Shown here: one piece after another, positions 21,201 through 32,800 of the stretch
How the letters are laid out: each line of letters begins with the position of its first letter
How positions within the stretch are numbered: position 1 is the stretch's first letter
Assembly (NCBI GenBank): GCA_963813345.1
Contig: CAWEYR010000007.1
Location: forward strand, 11,225 to 75,224
Direction: 5' to 3'
Length of the DNA stretch: 64,000 nucleotides
Origin: CAWDDA01 sp963813345
GTDB taxonomy: Bacteria > Acidobacteriota > Blastocatellia > RBC074
Made by a program: the position numbers and the translations under genes
Notes under the pieces: model-generated
Told to the model about the DNA's origin: nothing
The model's database searches: none
The model's input: the letters and a program-made list of their open reading frames with translations, nothing else

Positions 21201-21577
21201 TCATGAACGCCGGGGGCGGGTCGACCGCTGCAGCGATCGGCAACGATCCGGCTTTCTCACGGAAGCGCGCCGTTTGAACAGCAACAGAGATCAACGGCTT
21301 GAAAATGTCGACTCTCGACAGTATCGCCGGATTGACAAGCACCGCCTCAACGGGAAATTGCGGATGCAGGAACTTGTGGCACAGACCGTAGGCTTCCAGA
21401 TAGCGCGTTGAGCGCCTCGGTATACTTTCGCAATGCGAAGGCTGCGTCTCCCTCGCTCACCTTTGCGCGCACTTGCTGTTCGACAGCGTCCGTTGGTGGT
21501 TGTTCCGATCCTTTGAACGGCGGTACGAAGTACCGGTAGGAATAGAAGGAACTCAACTGCACTGCGGCGATGGCCAT
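18226..21577 (-). CDS. Short TcA-like Tc-toxin component, frameshifted
   Basis: TcA proteins form the pentameric injection pore of Tc toxins and bind TcB through the C-terminus. The last about 500 residues resemble TcA: a coiled-coil stretch (FNRQIAEANSQIVVADRQVA), TPDMWHALADRMREVAEEYL, FLMERAYEVEN, then TGLLEFTVPLDSIERVFPG and TYLHRIQSVEVEIEGL, the TcB-binding block. The N-terminal half instead shows TPR-like helices (GDAAFALRKYTEALN, FHYRRGDVATARDWYERVL). About 1120 residues is under half of canonical TcA. The ATG at 21577 has an AGGAGG site. Shifts lie near 21420, 20560, 20450, 20180, 20080 and 19670. The TcB-TcC gene follows directly. Confidence 0.7.
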
Positions 21578-21689
21578 CGCTCCTCCTCTCACCCTGCACG
21601 GAATCGCAGCTGGACCCGGGAGGGCTGACTCCTGAGGTTCCAAATCGGGCGGCGAGTATATACCAAAATCGAATTTTGGAGCTGCAGAT

Positions 21690-21820
21690 ATCTGGGAGCG
21701 CTGGCGTCTCGCCGCCCGGGGGAGCGCCGGCTCCAGCCTGGCGCGTGATCGAAGCACACCGTTATGGCGACACTGCACGCGCCAGGCTGGAGCCTGGCGC
21801 TCCCAGGCAAGCGACACACA
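21690..21820. repeat. Palindrome, family P4
   Basis: Arms near 21719-21747 and 21776-21806 pair, centred on CAGGCTGGAGCCTGGCGCTC. Further GGGAGCGC half units lie at 21694. A half copy follows the P3 palindrome at 35889-35917. It sits upstream of the TcA-like gene, between it and a YCII gene, so the promoter of the toxin operon must be in or beside it. Confidence 0.8.
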
Positions 21821-21829
21821 AGTTGCGGA

Positions 21830-22186
21830 TCAGCTCGCCGGAAGGGTCGCCAGCTCCACCACCGGGCGGATTTCGACGGTACCCTGACGCGCCATGGGAA
21901 TCCGGGCGGCGATGCCGATCGCCTCGTCGAGATCGGTGGCATCAATCAGGAAGTAGCCGCCAAGCTGTTCACGCGTCTCGGCAAATGGGCCATCGGTTAT
22001 CAGACGTTTGCCGTCGCGGAGCTGGATCGAAGTCGCCGTTGAAGTAGGTTGAAGCGGGTTAGCGCCCAGATACTGCCCATTCGAATTGAGCTCTTCGGCC
22101 AGCTCGCCCGACTCGACGTAACAATGCTCCCGTTCCGTCTCGCTCAGGACCTGTTCATCAAAATAAATCAGCAACATGTATTTCAT
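21830..22186 (-). CDS. YCII-related (DGPF domain) protein
   Basis: This is a second YCII/DGPF protein of 118 residues: MKYMLLIYFDEQV, LITDGPFAETREQLGGYFL and IAARIPMARQGTVEIRPV. The ATG at 22186 has a GAGGGA site. It is intact. Like its relative at 11534 it faces the toxin locus and lacks the usual neighbouring sigma factor gene. Function is unknown beyond the family fold. Confidence 0.88.
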   Translation of the reverse strand: MKYMLLIYFDEQVLSETEREHCYVESGELAEELNSNGQYLGANPLQPTSTATSIQLRDGKRLITDGPFAETREQLGGYFLIDATDLDEAIGIAARIPMARQGTVEIRPVVELATLPAS

Positions 22187-22295
22187 GATTTTCTTCCCTC
22201 TATGAGTCGAACGGCGCGTGACCGGATCGACGCTTTATGAACAATTATTCATAGACGCGGCACAAGGTCGAGTGTGACAATGTCTCTGAACAACA

Positions 22296-25240
22296 ATGCT
22301 TCCGGCTGCAACTCAAAAACAATCCGGGACGCTCAATCGAACCGTCAAGGTGCTGCTGATTCTGTTGGCGCCGCTCATGCTGTCTGCAGAAGAACCCGTG
22401 CGCTATGGCCGCGACGTGTTGCCGATTCTCTCGGCAAACTGTTTCTCGTGCCATGGTCCGGATGATGGCAGCCGGCAGGCTGGGCTCCGGCTCGACCTGG
22501 AAGCGGAAGCAAAGGCAAAACGCGCGCGAGGAATTCCTATTGTCCCCGGAAAGCCCGAGCAGAGTTTGATCCTCGCGCGCCTGACAAGCACAAATCCTAA
22601 AGTTGTGATGCCGCCTCCGGGCGCGCACAGGCATGTCACACCTGATCAGATTGAAACGCTGCGGCGCTGGATTTCCGAAGGCGCAAAGTGGGGGCGTCAC
22701 TGGTCGTATGAGCCGGTGATCAGACCCTCCACTGCAAGCGGCCAGCAACCGATTGATGCGCTTGTAAGCGCGGCACTCGCGAAGAAGGGTTTGTCGCTTC
22801 GTCCTGCTGCCCCACCGCAAACGCTCGTTCGGCGTTTATGGCTTGACCTGATCGGACTGCCCCCAACGCCGGAAATCGCTGACCGGTTCGCGGCCGCCGC
22901 GTCGCCTGCAGCATATGAGCGAATGGTGGACGATCTGCTTGGCAAGCCTCAGTTTGGCGAGCACTGGGCGCGAATGTGGCTCGATCTGGCGCGCTATGCC
23001 GACACGAAAGGCTACGAAAAGGATCTGGGCCGCACGATGTGGCCTTATCGTGATTGGGTCGTCAACGCGCTCAACGCGGATATGCCGCTTGATCGGTTTA
23101 CTAAAGAACAACTCGCCGGAGATCTGCTGCCGAATCCGACAGAGTCGCAATTGATTGCCACCGCGTTTCATCGCAACACGATGAACAATGATGAGGGTGG
23201 CACCGATAATGAAGAATTTCGCGTGGCTGCGGTCAAAGACCGCGTTGACACGACGGCGCAGGTATGGATGGGGCTGACGATCGGCTGCGCGAAATGCCAC
23301 ACTCACAAATACGATCCGATCTCGCACTCCGACTACTATCGTTTCTACGCTTTGTTCAACCAGACAGAGGATGCTGACCTTTTCAACGATGCGCCGACGA
23401 AAGAGCTGCTATCAGCAAAAGAACAGGAAGAACGAAAGCAGTTGCAGGCGCGCATCAAGACGATCAGTAGTGAATTGGGCTCGCTTGAAGGGGCCGCGGA
23501 CAAGTCTGCTGAAGCGGAGGAGCGGAGATGGCGTGTTGCCAGCGCAGTAACTGCCGTGTCGAAGGATGGCGCGACCCTGACAGTGCAAAAGGATGGCGCG
23601 ATCGCTGCCAGTGATAAGGCGCCGCCTGAAGACACCTATGTCGTGACGATTGCTCTTCCAGCAGGCGTTCACACGGCGTTGAGACTGGAGGCGCTGCCGG
23701 AGAAGCTTGCGAGCGGCCAGCTTGCCGTCGGACGCAATGGGCTGAATTCCAACTTTGTGTTGTCAGAACTTACGGTGGAGTTGCTCGACGGAGAGAATGC
23801 GCGAGCGTTGAAACTGACAGGAGCACGAGCCGACTTCTCGCATGCAGAAGGAGGCGTCATCGCCGCGATTGATGCTAATGAGAAGACCGGATGGTCTGTC
23901 AGCACGCGAACGCACGAAAGGCACTCGGCGATATTCAACTTCGAACATCCGCTCAAGCTGACTGAAGAAACGAAGCTGCGAGTCACGCTTTCGCAGCAGT
24001 TCGGTGATTCATCGACTTTGAGACGTTTTCGACTGTCGACCAGCTCTGCCGATCCGTCGTCCCTCGAACCGCCGAGCGTTTCTCCGCAGATCCGCAAGCT
24101 GCGTGACGATCTCGCAAGCGCCTATCAGGCACAGAAAGATTTCAATGAACGAATCGTGCGACTGCCACTGATGCGCGAGCTGCGCGGCCGACAAGCGACG
24201 CGAAACGAAGATTCATCGCCGCGGCAATTTTCTTGATCCGGGCGATCCGGTTTCACCCGGAGTGCCTGCAGCCTTCAATAAGTTTCCCGATGGAGCTCCA
24301 CTCAATCGACTTGGTGTCGCCGAGTGGCTGGTAAGCCCCGATAATCCACTGACGCCGCGTGTCTGGGCCAATCGCATCTGGGCGCGTCTCTTTGGTATCG
24401 GCATTGTCGAGACCGAGGAAGATTTTGGTGCGCTTGGTTCGCCGCCCACAAACCCCGAGTTGCTTGACTGGCTTGCTGCCGAGTATCGAGATGGCGGGTG
24501 GTCCTTGAAAAAACTCATCAAGACCATCGTTATGAGCAACACGTACAGGCAGGCTTCCGACATCACGCCGGCTTTGTCGGAAGCAGATCCTCGAAACCTG
24601 TTTCAGTCGCGCGGCTCGAGGTTTCGGCTTGGCGCAGAAGCGGTGCGCGACCAGGCGCTCGCTGTTGCGGGCCTGCTTTCACCGAAGATGGGTGGTCCTC
24701 CAGTCATGCCGCCGCAACCTGCTGGTCTATGGAGGTCAACATACAGCGGCAAGAGCTGGATCGATGCCGAAGGAGAGGATCGTTTTCGTCGAGGTCTGTA
24801 CACCTATCTCAAGCGAACAACACCATATCCTTCGATGATCACTTTTGATGGCGGCAGCGGTGAGGTATGTCAGATTCGACGTCTTCGCACCAACACGCCG
24901 CTTCAGGCGCTTGTGACTTTGAATGATCCTGTATTTCTTGAAGCAGCGGCCGGATTGGCGCGGCGGATGGTCGCAGAGCCGGGTGACGCGAGCGCTCGAG
25001 CGCGGCGTGGCCTGCGTCTTGCCCTCATTCGACCGCTTGCGTGAACGAGAATCTGCGCCGCTGATCGCATTGCAGAAGGACGCGCAGAAGGCTTTTACTG
25101 CCGCACCCGCAAAGGCGGACGCATTGATCAAGTCGGCTCGAACGAAGGTTCCTCCAGGAATGAGCAGCCCAGTGTTTGCTGCATGGATTGTGACTGCCAA
25201 TGCGATCCTGAATCTGGATGAATTTCTGACGCGGAACTGA
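22296..25240 (+). CDS. PSD1-type protein: cytochrome c, DUF1549 and DUF1553, frameshifted
   Basis: This is an exported protein of the planctomycete-type cytochrome family. A signal peptide (VKVLLILLAPLMLSA) leads into a heme domain with CFSCHGPDD, then DUF1549 (LWLDLIGLPPTPEI, WARMWLDLARYADTKGYE) with a second CAKCHTHKYDP site, a beta-rich insert, and DUF1553 (RGNFLDPGDPVSPGVPAAF, VAEWLVSPDNPLTPRV, MSNTYRQAS, RLRTNTPLQALVTLNDPVF). Shifts near 24215 and 25000 split the DUF1553 part. Such proteins pair with a DUF1501 protein, as here, 3 bp downstream. The reaction is not established; polysaccharide or sulfated-glycan breakdown is often suspected. Confidence 0.9.
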
Positions 25241-25243
25241 ATC

Positions 25244-26796
<1,553 letters not shown>

Positions 26797-26819
26797 GCTT
26801 CGTAGTTGCGAATCGAAGC

Positions 26820-26943
26820 TTGGGAGCGCCGGCCTCCGGGCTGGCCACGAGCCGCGAAGCGTGCGAGTCGTGGTAGCCTGTGCTGAAGACTCGCACGCTG
26901 CGGCTCGTAGCCGGCCGGAGGCCAGCGTTCCAGGCGCTCCCAG
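26820..26943. repeat. Palindrome, family P2
   Basis: The arms carry the GAGCCGCGAAGCGTGCGAGT core and its complement. The right arm has lost a few bases (CGCACGCTGCGGCTC), so it is an older or less perfect copy than the one at 10633. It separates two convergent genes. Confidence 0.85.
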
Positions 26944-26945
26944 GT

Positions 26946-28253
26946 TCAGCTAAGGCGCTTCAGCAATTCTTTGAATTTCTCAGTTTCGCGCAGGCTGTCG
27001 AGATCGCTGTCGGTCTCATATTGTTGCCGGTCAACGAAACCGGCGTTGATCGCCTTCTCCAGATTTTCGAGCGCTTCTGCCTTTTGCCCTGAGCGCGCGT
27101 AGGCGCACGCGAGGTTGTAATAATCCAGGGCCACACCACCACCCACCTTGATCGCCTGCTTCAGGTTGTTGATGGCTTCTGTGAACTGTTTCAGAAAAAT
27201 CTGGCTCGTGCCCAGTCGATGCCAGGCGACAGCGTCGTTCGGATTGTCTTTGAGATACTGCAAATACGCTGCCGCTGCTTCGGCCCATTCCTGCGCTGCA
27301 TAATGCGCTTGCGCTTTTTGCGCCAGAGCGTTCGGCGCCGGCGCCGGCGATGGAGTCGGCTGATCGGGAATTTTGATGGTGACGTCCATCTCGATACGCC
27401 ATTGCCCCTTCCTATCACGCTTCCAGACTCGCGCGTAATAGCCTTTCTCGGGCTTCACCCCGCCCAATTCGTAACTCCCATAGGCATAGCCCAGATCGCC
27501 AGAACGCGCCACGTCGGCCTTAATCGGCTCGCCACTGAGCGTCATCGTCTGTTGTGCAAGCCAACCACCGACCGCGTCTTTCCCTGTGAGAGGCATAACG
27601 TTCTGGCGGTGCACTCGGGCGTCATCGCTCAAACGGCTCTTGTAAGCCTGCTCGACGGAGCGGGCTTTGGCGTCCGCGAGCAACTCACGCTCCACCTTAA
27701 GCAACGCGGCAATCTCTTCTTCTACATTCACGTTCGCAGTGGGCCGCTTGCTCGGCCCACGATACGATGTCTTAAAGGGAGCACTGAGCGGTACAACTTG
27801 CGCCGGCGTATCGCCACCAAGATCAATAGCGACCTTCCAACTTCCGTCGCGCTGCTTCTTCCAGACCGAGAAAAACATGCCGTGGCGGGTGGGCTTCTTT
27901 TCCGGGCTGGTATCTTCAAATACGGTTGGGCCAGTATTCCAGCCCAGATCGCCGGCCTCGGCGATGTCACCATAAACGGGCGCCCAGTTGAGCACAATCG
28001 GCGAGCGTGTAGCTGGAGCTGGACGATTATTGAGTGTCTCTTTCACTTTGTATGGATGCGGGCCGAATCCGATGCCATCATCTGCGAAATACGCGATGAA
28101 AGAGTCGCGTATGCCGCGCTCGACCGCGAGTTTTGCAAACGCGCGTTCGGTGTTGATCAATTCAGCTTGCGCGGGTGGCAGGTCTCTCTCCTGAATCAAC
28201 ACTGGGAAGTTTAGAACGCCTAATAAGACCGCGAAGGTGGCAAATGATTTCAT
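26946..28253 (-). CDS. Secreted protein: two NTF2/DUF4440-like domains and TPRs
   Basis: The start at 28253 is set by a GGAGGT site 4 bp upstream and by the signal peptide MKSFATFAVLLGVLNFP. Two SnoaL/DUF4440-like halves follow: one from about residue 30 (INTERAFAKLAVERGIRDSF, HGMFFSVWKKQRDGSWKVA) and one from about 180 (LLKVERELLADAKARSVEQA, YARVWKRDRKGQWRIEMDV). The last 110 residues are TPRs (WAEAAAAYLQYLKDNPNDAV, LDYYNLACAYARSGQKAEA). The gene is intact and of unknown role. Confidence 0.8.
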   Translation of the reverse strand: MKSFATFAVLLGVLNFPVLIQERDLPPAQAELINTERAFAKLAVERGIRDSFIAYFADDGIGFGPHPYKVKETLNNRPAPATRSPIVLNWAPVYGDIAEAGDLGWNTGPTVFEDTSPEKKPTRHGMFFSVWKKQRDGSWKVAIDLGGDTPAQVVPLSAPFKTSYRGPSKRPTANVNVEEEIAALLKVERELLADAKARSVEQAYKSRLSDDARVHRQNVMPLTGKDAVGGWLAQQTMTLSGEPIKADVARSGDLGYAYGSYELGGVKPEKGYYARVWKRDRKGQWRIEMDVTIKIPDQPTPSPAPAPNALAQKAQAHYAAQEWAEAAAAYLQYLKDNPNDAVAWHRLGTSQIFLKQFTEAINNLKQAIKVGGGVALDYYNLACAYARSGQKAEALENLEKAINAGFVDRQQYETDSDLDSLRETEKFKELLKRLS

Positions 28254-28472
28254 CGATACCTCCGATGCATTTGATTCCAGATAGGACGGTGAAATAGCGG
28301 CGCCGTCCGCTTGCAGGCGAGTATTATTGCGTCGAAGCTGGACAGAATTCACTTCCGCATCTCGGAGATTCACAACTTCCTAACATCAGTGACAACTATT
28401 TACATCTATCTGGCCCTGAGAGCGCTAGACTAAGTTGACAATCAATTGGCGCAAAGCTAATTGGAGGTATCT

Positions 28473-29018
28473 ATGAAACTGAGCGGACTGCTTATGATTT
28501 GCCTGTTATCGTTCACTGTCTGCGCACAGGCGCCGCAAGTTGCGGAAAAGAATGCGCCGTCAAAGATAACTATCGCGACGAAAGAGGAGCCAGGCGAGCG
28601 ATTGATAGTGACTGGCCAGGTCTTCGGTCCTGATGGAAAAACGCCACTGACGGGAGCTTCCGTGTACGTGTATCACACCGATGCCAAAGGGGTGTACACA
28701 CCAGGGACCAACGACAACCGCAACTCGCGTCTGCGCGGTTACATGCGAACCGATTCACAGGGACGGTACGAGTTCAGCACGATCAAGCCGGCACCGTATC
28801 CGGGCAATCAAACTGCGGCGCATATCCACTATGTGGTCAATGCTCCAGGATATGCGGAATACGTTTTCGAGATAGTGTTCGAAGGCGATCCAAACGTCGG
28901 TGCAAACATGCGTGCCGAGGCCGCTAAAGAGGGCGGTTCGGTTTCTATTCGATCGTTGACACGGGATCAACAGGGCACGTGGCGTTGCACACAAGACATC
29001 AAAATGCGCAAAGCCTGA
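28473..29018 (+). CDS. Intradiol ring-cleavage dioxygenase-like secreted protein
   Basis: This protein has the beta-sandwich of intradiol dioxygenases (protocatechuate 3,4-dioxygenase type): VTGQVFGPDGKTPLTGASV, RTDSQGRYEFSTIKPAPYP and AHIHYVV. The Tyr of PYP and the two His of HIH correspond to iron ligands. A signal peptide (MKLSGLLMICLLSFTVCAQA) shows export, unlike catabolic enzymes, so its substrate is unclear. The ATG at 28473 has a GGAGGT site 4 bp upstream. Confidence 0.8.
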   Translation: MKLSGLLMICLLSFTVCAQAPQVAEKNAPSKITIATKEEPGERLIVTGQVFGPDGKTPLTGASVYVYHTDAKGVYTPGTNDNRNSRLRGYMRTDSQGRYEFSTIKPAPYPGNQTAAHIHYVVNAPGYAEYVFEIVFEGDPNVGANMRAEAAKEGGSVSIRSLTRDQQGTWRCTQDIKMRKA

Positions 29019-29138
29019 GATGTGCCCTGGGACGCAGGCAGGCACTTCTCACAAAGAAATCACAACTCTTTCAAGACATTAGAACCGACGTTGACGTAAC
29101 TTTCAGACCGTGGAAAGTAGCAAAGGAGAAAGAACCCA

Positions 29139-29627
29139 ATGAAACGTTTTCTCGCAAAACCCGTTCTCGTACTGGCACTGCTCTCGGCATTGCTTGTGAC
29201 ACCCTCGGCATACCTCTTACAGGACAGCGTCGTCGTCCCTGCGGTCCAAGCTGCAGCGCAGAACCAGTCCGATGCCAAGAAAAAAGCCTCCTTTGATCAG
29301 TTCATCCGAACCGAACTCTATTTCGGAAGGAACATAAGCGGTGGTGGCGAAGTCAGCAGAAAAGATTTCAATAAGTTTCTTGAAGAAATCATTACTCCGC
29401 GATTTCCTGATGGATTGACTGTCCTAAATGCTCGAGGTCAATTCCTGAACTCCAACGGTGACGTCGAGCGCGAGCGCACGATTGTACTGATCCTCCTCTA
29501 TCCAGTGTCCGCGCGAAACGAGAAAGGCACCAAGATCGAAGAGATTCGAGAGGAATACAAAACGAGATTCCAACAACAGTCGGTCCTGCGTGTAGATGAT
29601 CCCTCTCCTGTCTGGGTGTCATTCTAA
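29139..29627 (+). CDS. DUF3574 secreted protein
   Basis: This is a small exported protein with a signal peptide (KPVLVLALLSALLVTPSA) and the DUF3574 core: FIRTELYFGRNISGGGEVS, FLEEIITPRFPDGLTVL and TIVLILLYP. An AGGAG site precedes the ATG. Function is unknown. It is intact; a P1 palindrome follows its stop by 12 bp. Confidence 0.82.
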   Translation: MKRFLAKPVLVLALLSALLVTPSAYLLQDSVVVPAVQAAAQNQSDAKKKASFDQFIRTELYFGRNISGGGEVSRKDFNKFLEEIITPRFPDGLTVLNARGQFLNSNGDVERERTIVLILLYPVSARNEKGTKIEEIREEYKTRFQQQSVLRVDDPSPVWVSF

Positions 29628-29638
29628 AATGCAATAAG

Positions 29639-29720
29639 GTACGTTGTACCGCCTTCAGGCGGAATCTTCCGGCGTGAGGTCGCACGTCTGAAGATTCCGC
29701 CTAAAGGCGGTACAACGTAC
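29639..29720. repeat. Palindrome, family P1
   Basis: The 31-bp arms 29639-29669 and 29690-29720 match with one mismatch around a 20-bp loop. The core GTACCGCCTTCAGGCGGAAT is identical to that of the copy at 5428. Confidence 0.9.
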
Positions 29721-29895
29721 ATGAGGGATGTGGCGATTCGACCCAGTTTGTGTGGCGAATCGCCACATTTGCTTCCAGGTCCAGCGTACTCACCGAGAGT
29801 TGTTCGCTGGTATGACGCTTGCTCAATGGCAGTGGGTTATTACCTCGGGATTCGTGTGTTTGCTTCGAAGACTACCCGGACCTTTCGGAGGAATA

Positions 29896-32800
29896 ATGCC
29901 GCAACGAACGCTCAAGACCCCATCCGCACGGGCTTCAGTTGCCGATGCACTGGACACAAGCCAATTACTTAAAACTCTCACGGAATTGAAAAAGGGCAAC
30001 TTCTCGGTGCGACTGCCCAACGACTGGACCGGGGTGAATGGAAAGATCGCCGACACATTCAACGATGTGATCGAGATGAATGACCGGCTGGTGAAAGAAC
30101 TCGAGCGCGTCAGCCGCGTCGTCGGCAAAGAGGGCAGAATCACACAGCGTGCAGTCTCTCCAGTTGCCGAAGGATCCTGGGCGAGCCTTATCGAATCCGT
30201 CAACACGCTTATAGACGACCTGGCGCAGCCTGTGACCGAAATGGCCCGCGTTATTGGCGCCGTCGCAAACGGCGACCTTTCGCAAACAATGGCACTCGAG
30301 GTCGACGGTCGCCCACTGAAGGGCGAATCGCTGCGCGTCACCAAGCTGGTCAACGCAATGCTGACACAGCTGGGTTCGTTCGCTTCGGAAGTCACACGTG
30401 TAGCGCGCGAAGTCGGAACCGAAGGCAAGTTAGGAGGCGAAGCCAGAGTCAAAGGTGTGGCGGGAACGTGGAAGGATTTGACCGACAGCGTCAACTCTAT
30501 GGCCGGGAACCTCACTGCGCAGGTGCGCAACATCGCCGAGGTGACTACCGCAGTCGCGAAGGGAGATCTTTCGACGAAGATTACCGTCGACGTAAAGGGC
30601 GAGATACTCGAGCTGAAGAACACCATCAACACAATGGTCGATCAGCTCAACTCGTTCGCCTCAGAAGTCACCCGCGTCGCGCGAGAAGTCGGAACCGAAG
30701 GCAAGCTTGGTGGTCAGGCCCGCGTTCCCGGTGTTGGCGGCGTCTGGAAGGACCTCACCGACAACGTCAACTCGATGGCCGGTAACCTGACCGGCCAGGT
30801 GCGCAACATCGCCGAAGTCACTACGGCTGTCGCCAACGGTGACCTCTCAAAAAAGATCACAGTGGACGTGAAGGGGGAAATCCTCGAGCTGAAAGATACG
30901 ATCAATGTGATGGTTGATCAGCTCAATTCGTTTGCGTCCGAGGTCACGCGTGTAGCGCGAGAAGTCGGCACAGAAGGCAACCTCGGCGGCCAGGCACGCG
31001 TTCCCGGTGCCGCCGGCACATGGAAAGATCTGACTGATAACGTGAACTCGATGGCCGGCAATCTGACGGCGCAGGTGCGCAACATTGCCGAAGTAACGAC
31101 TGCAGTAGCCAATGGCGACCTTTCGAAAAAGATCACCGTAGACGTGAAGGGTGAAATTCTCGAACTCAAAAACACCATCAACCGAATGGTCGATCAGCTC
31201 AACTCGTTCGCTTCGGAAGTTACGCGTGTCGCCCGCGAAGTCGGCACCGAAGGCAAGCTCGGTGGCCAGGCCGATGTGCAAGGATGTCGGGGGAACATGG
31301 AAAGACTTGACCGACAGCGTCAATTCGATGGCCGGCAATCTTACCGGCCAGGTGCGCAACATCGCGGAAGTGACGACGGCGGTGGCCAACGGCGACCTCT
31401 CGAAAAAGATTACCGTGGATGTGAAGGGTGAGATCCTCGAGCTGAAGAACACAATCAAACGTCATGGTGGATCAGCTCAATTCGTTTGCTTCAGAAGTCA
31501 CGCGCGTGGCGCGCGAGGTTGGAACTGAGGGCAAACTCGGCGGTCAGGCGCAAGTTTCAGGCGTAGCCGGCATCTGGAAGGACTTGACCGACAACGTCAA
31601 CTCGATGGCCGGAAATCTGACCGCGCAGGTGCGCAACATCGCGGACGTCACGACGGCGGTTGCCAACGGCGACCTCTCGAAGAAGATCACCGTCGATGTG
31701 AAGGGCGAAATTCTCGAACTCAAGAACACGATCAATCGAATGGTGGATCAGCTCAACTCGTTCGCGTCTGAAGTTACGCGCGTGGCGCGCGAGGTCGGAA
31801 CCGAAGGAAAGCTCGGTGGTCAGGCGCAGGTGCTCGGACGTGGCGGGCACGTGGAAAGACCTGACAGACAACGTCAATTCGATGGCTGGAAACCTGACAG
31901 TCCAGCTTCGCGACATGTCGAAAGTCGCGACCGCGATTGCCAACGGCGACCTGACGCAGAAGATCACCGTAGACGTGCGCGGCGAGATTCTGCAGATCAA
32001 AGAGGTGAGCAACCGGATGGTTGATCAGCTCAACTCATTCGCCTCGGAAGTGACGCGCGTGGCTCGCGAAGTGGGAACTGAAGGCAAGCTCGGCGGCCAG
32101 GCGTATGTGCGCGGAGTCGGCGGAACATGGAAGGACCTGACCGACAGCGTAAATTTCATGGCCGGAAACCTGACGAGCCAGGTGCGCAACATCGCCGAAG
32201 TAACGACAGCAGTTGCCAAGGGCGATCTGTCCAAGAAGATCACGGTTGACGTGAAGGGTGAGATTCTCGAACTGAAGAACACCATCAACATCATGGTGGA
32301 TCAGCTCAATGCGTTCGCGTCGGAGGTAACTCGCGTGGCGCGCGAAGTCGGTACCGAAGGAGAAGCTCGGCGGGCAGGCACAGGTGCCCGGCGTGGCGGG
32401 AACATGGAAAGACCTGACCGATAGCGTGAACTTCATGGCCGGCAACCTGACGAACCAGGTGCGCGGCATCGCTCAAGTCGTTACCGCGGTGGCCAACGGC
32501 GATCTGAAGCGCAAACTGACTATCGAGTCGAAGGGCGAGATCGCTGAACTTGCCAATACGATCAATGCAATGACCGACACGCTGGCGACGTTGTCCGACC
32601 AGGTGACGACAATGGCCCGCGAGGTAGGCATCGAAGGCAAACTCGGCGGTCAGGCCAACGTCCCCGGCGCACAAGGCACGTGGCGCGACCTGACGGACAA
32701 CGTCAATCAGTTAGCAGCAAATCTGACCACGCAGGTACGCGCGATCGCGGAGGTATCAACAGCGGTCGCGCAGGGAGACTTGACGCGTTCAATCACGGTC

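Noticed and set aside
27219..28214. A 331-codon plus-strand open frame
   Set aside because: It lies opposite the intact NTF2-like/TPR gene, and its translation is Arg/Leu-rich without domains.
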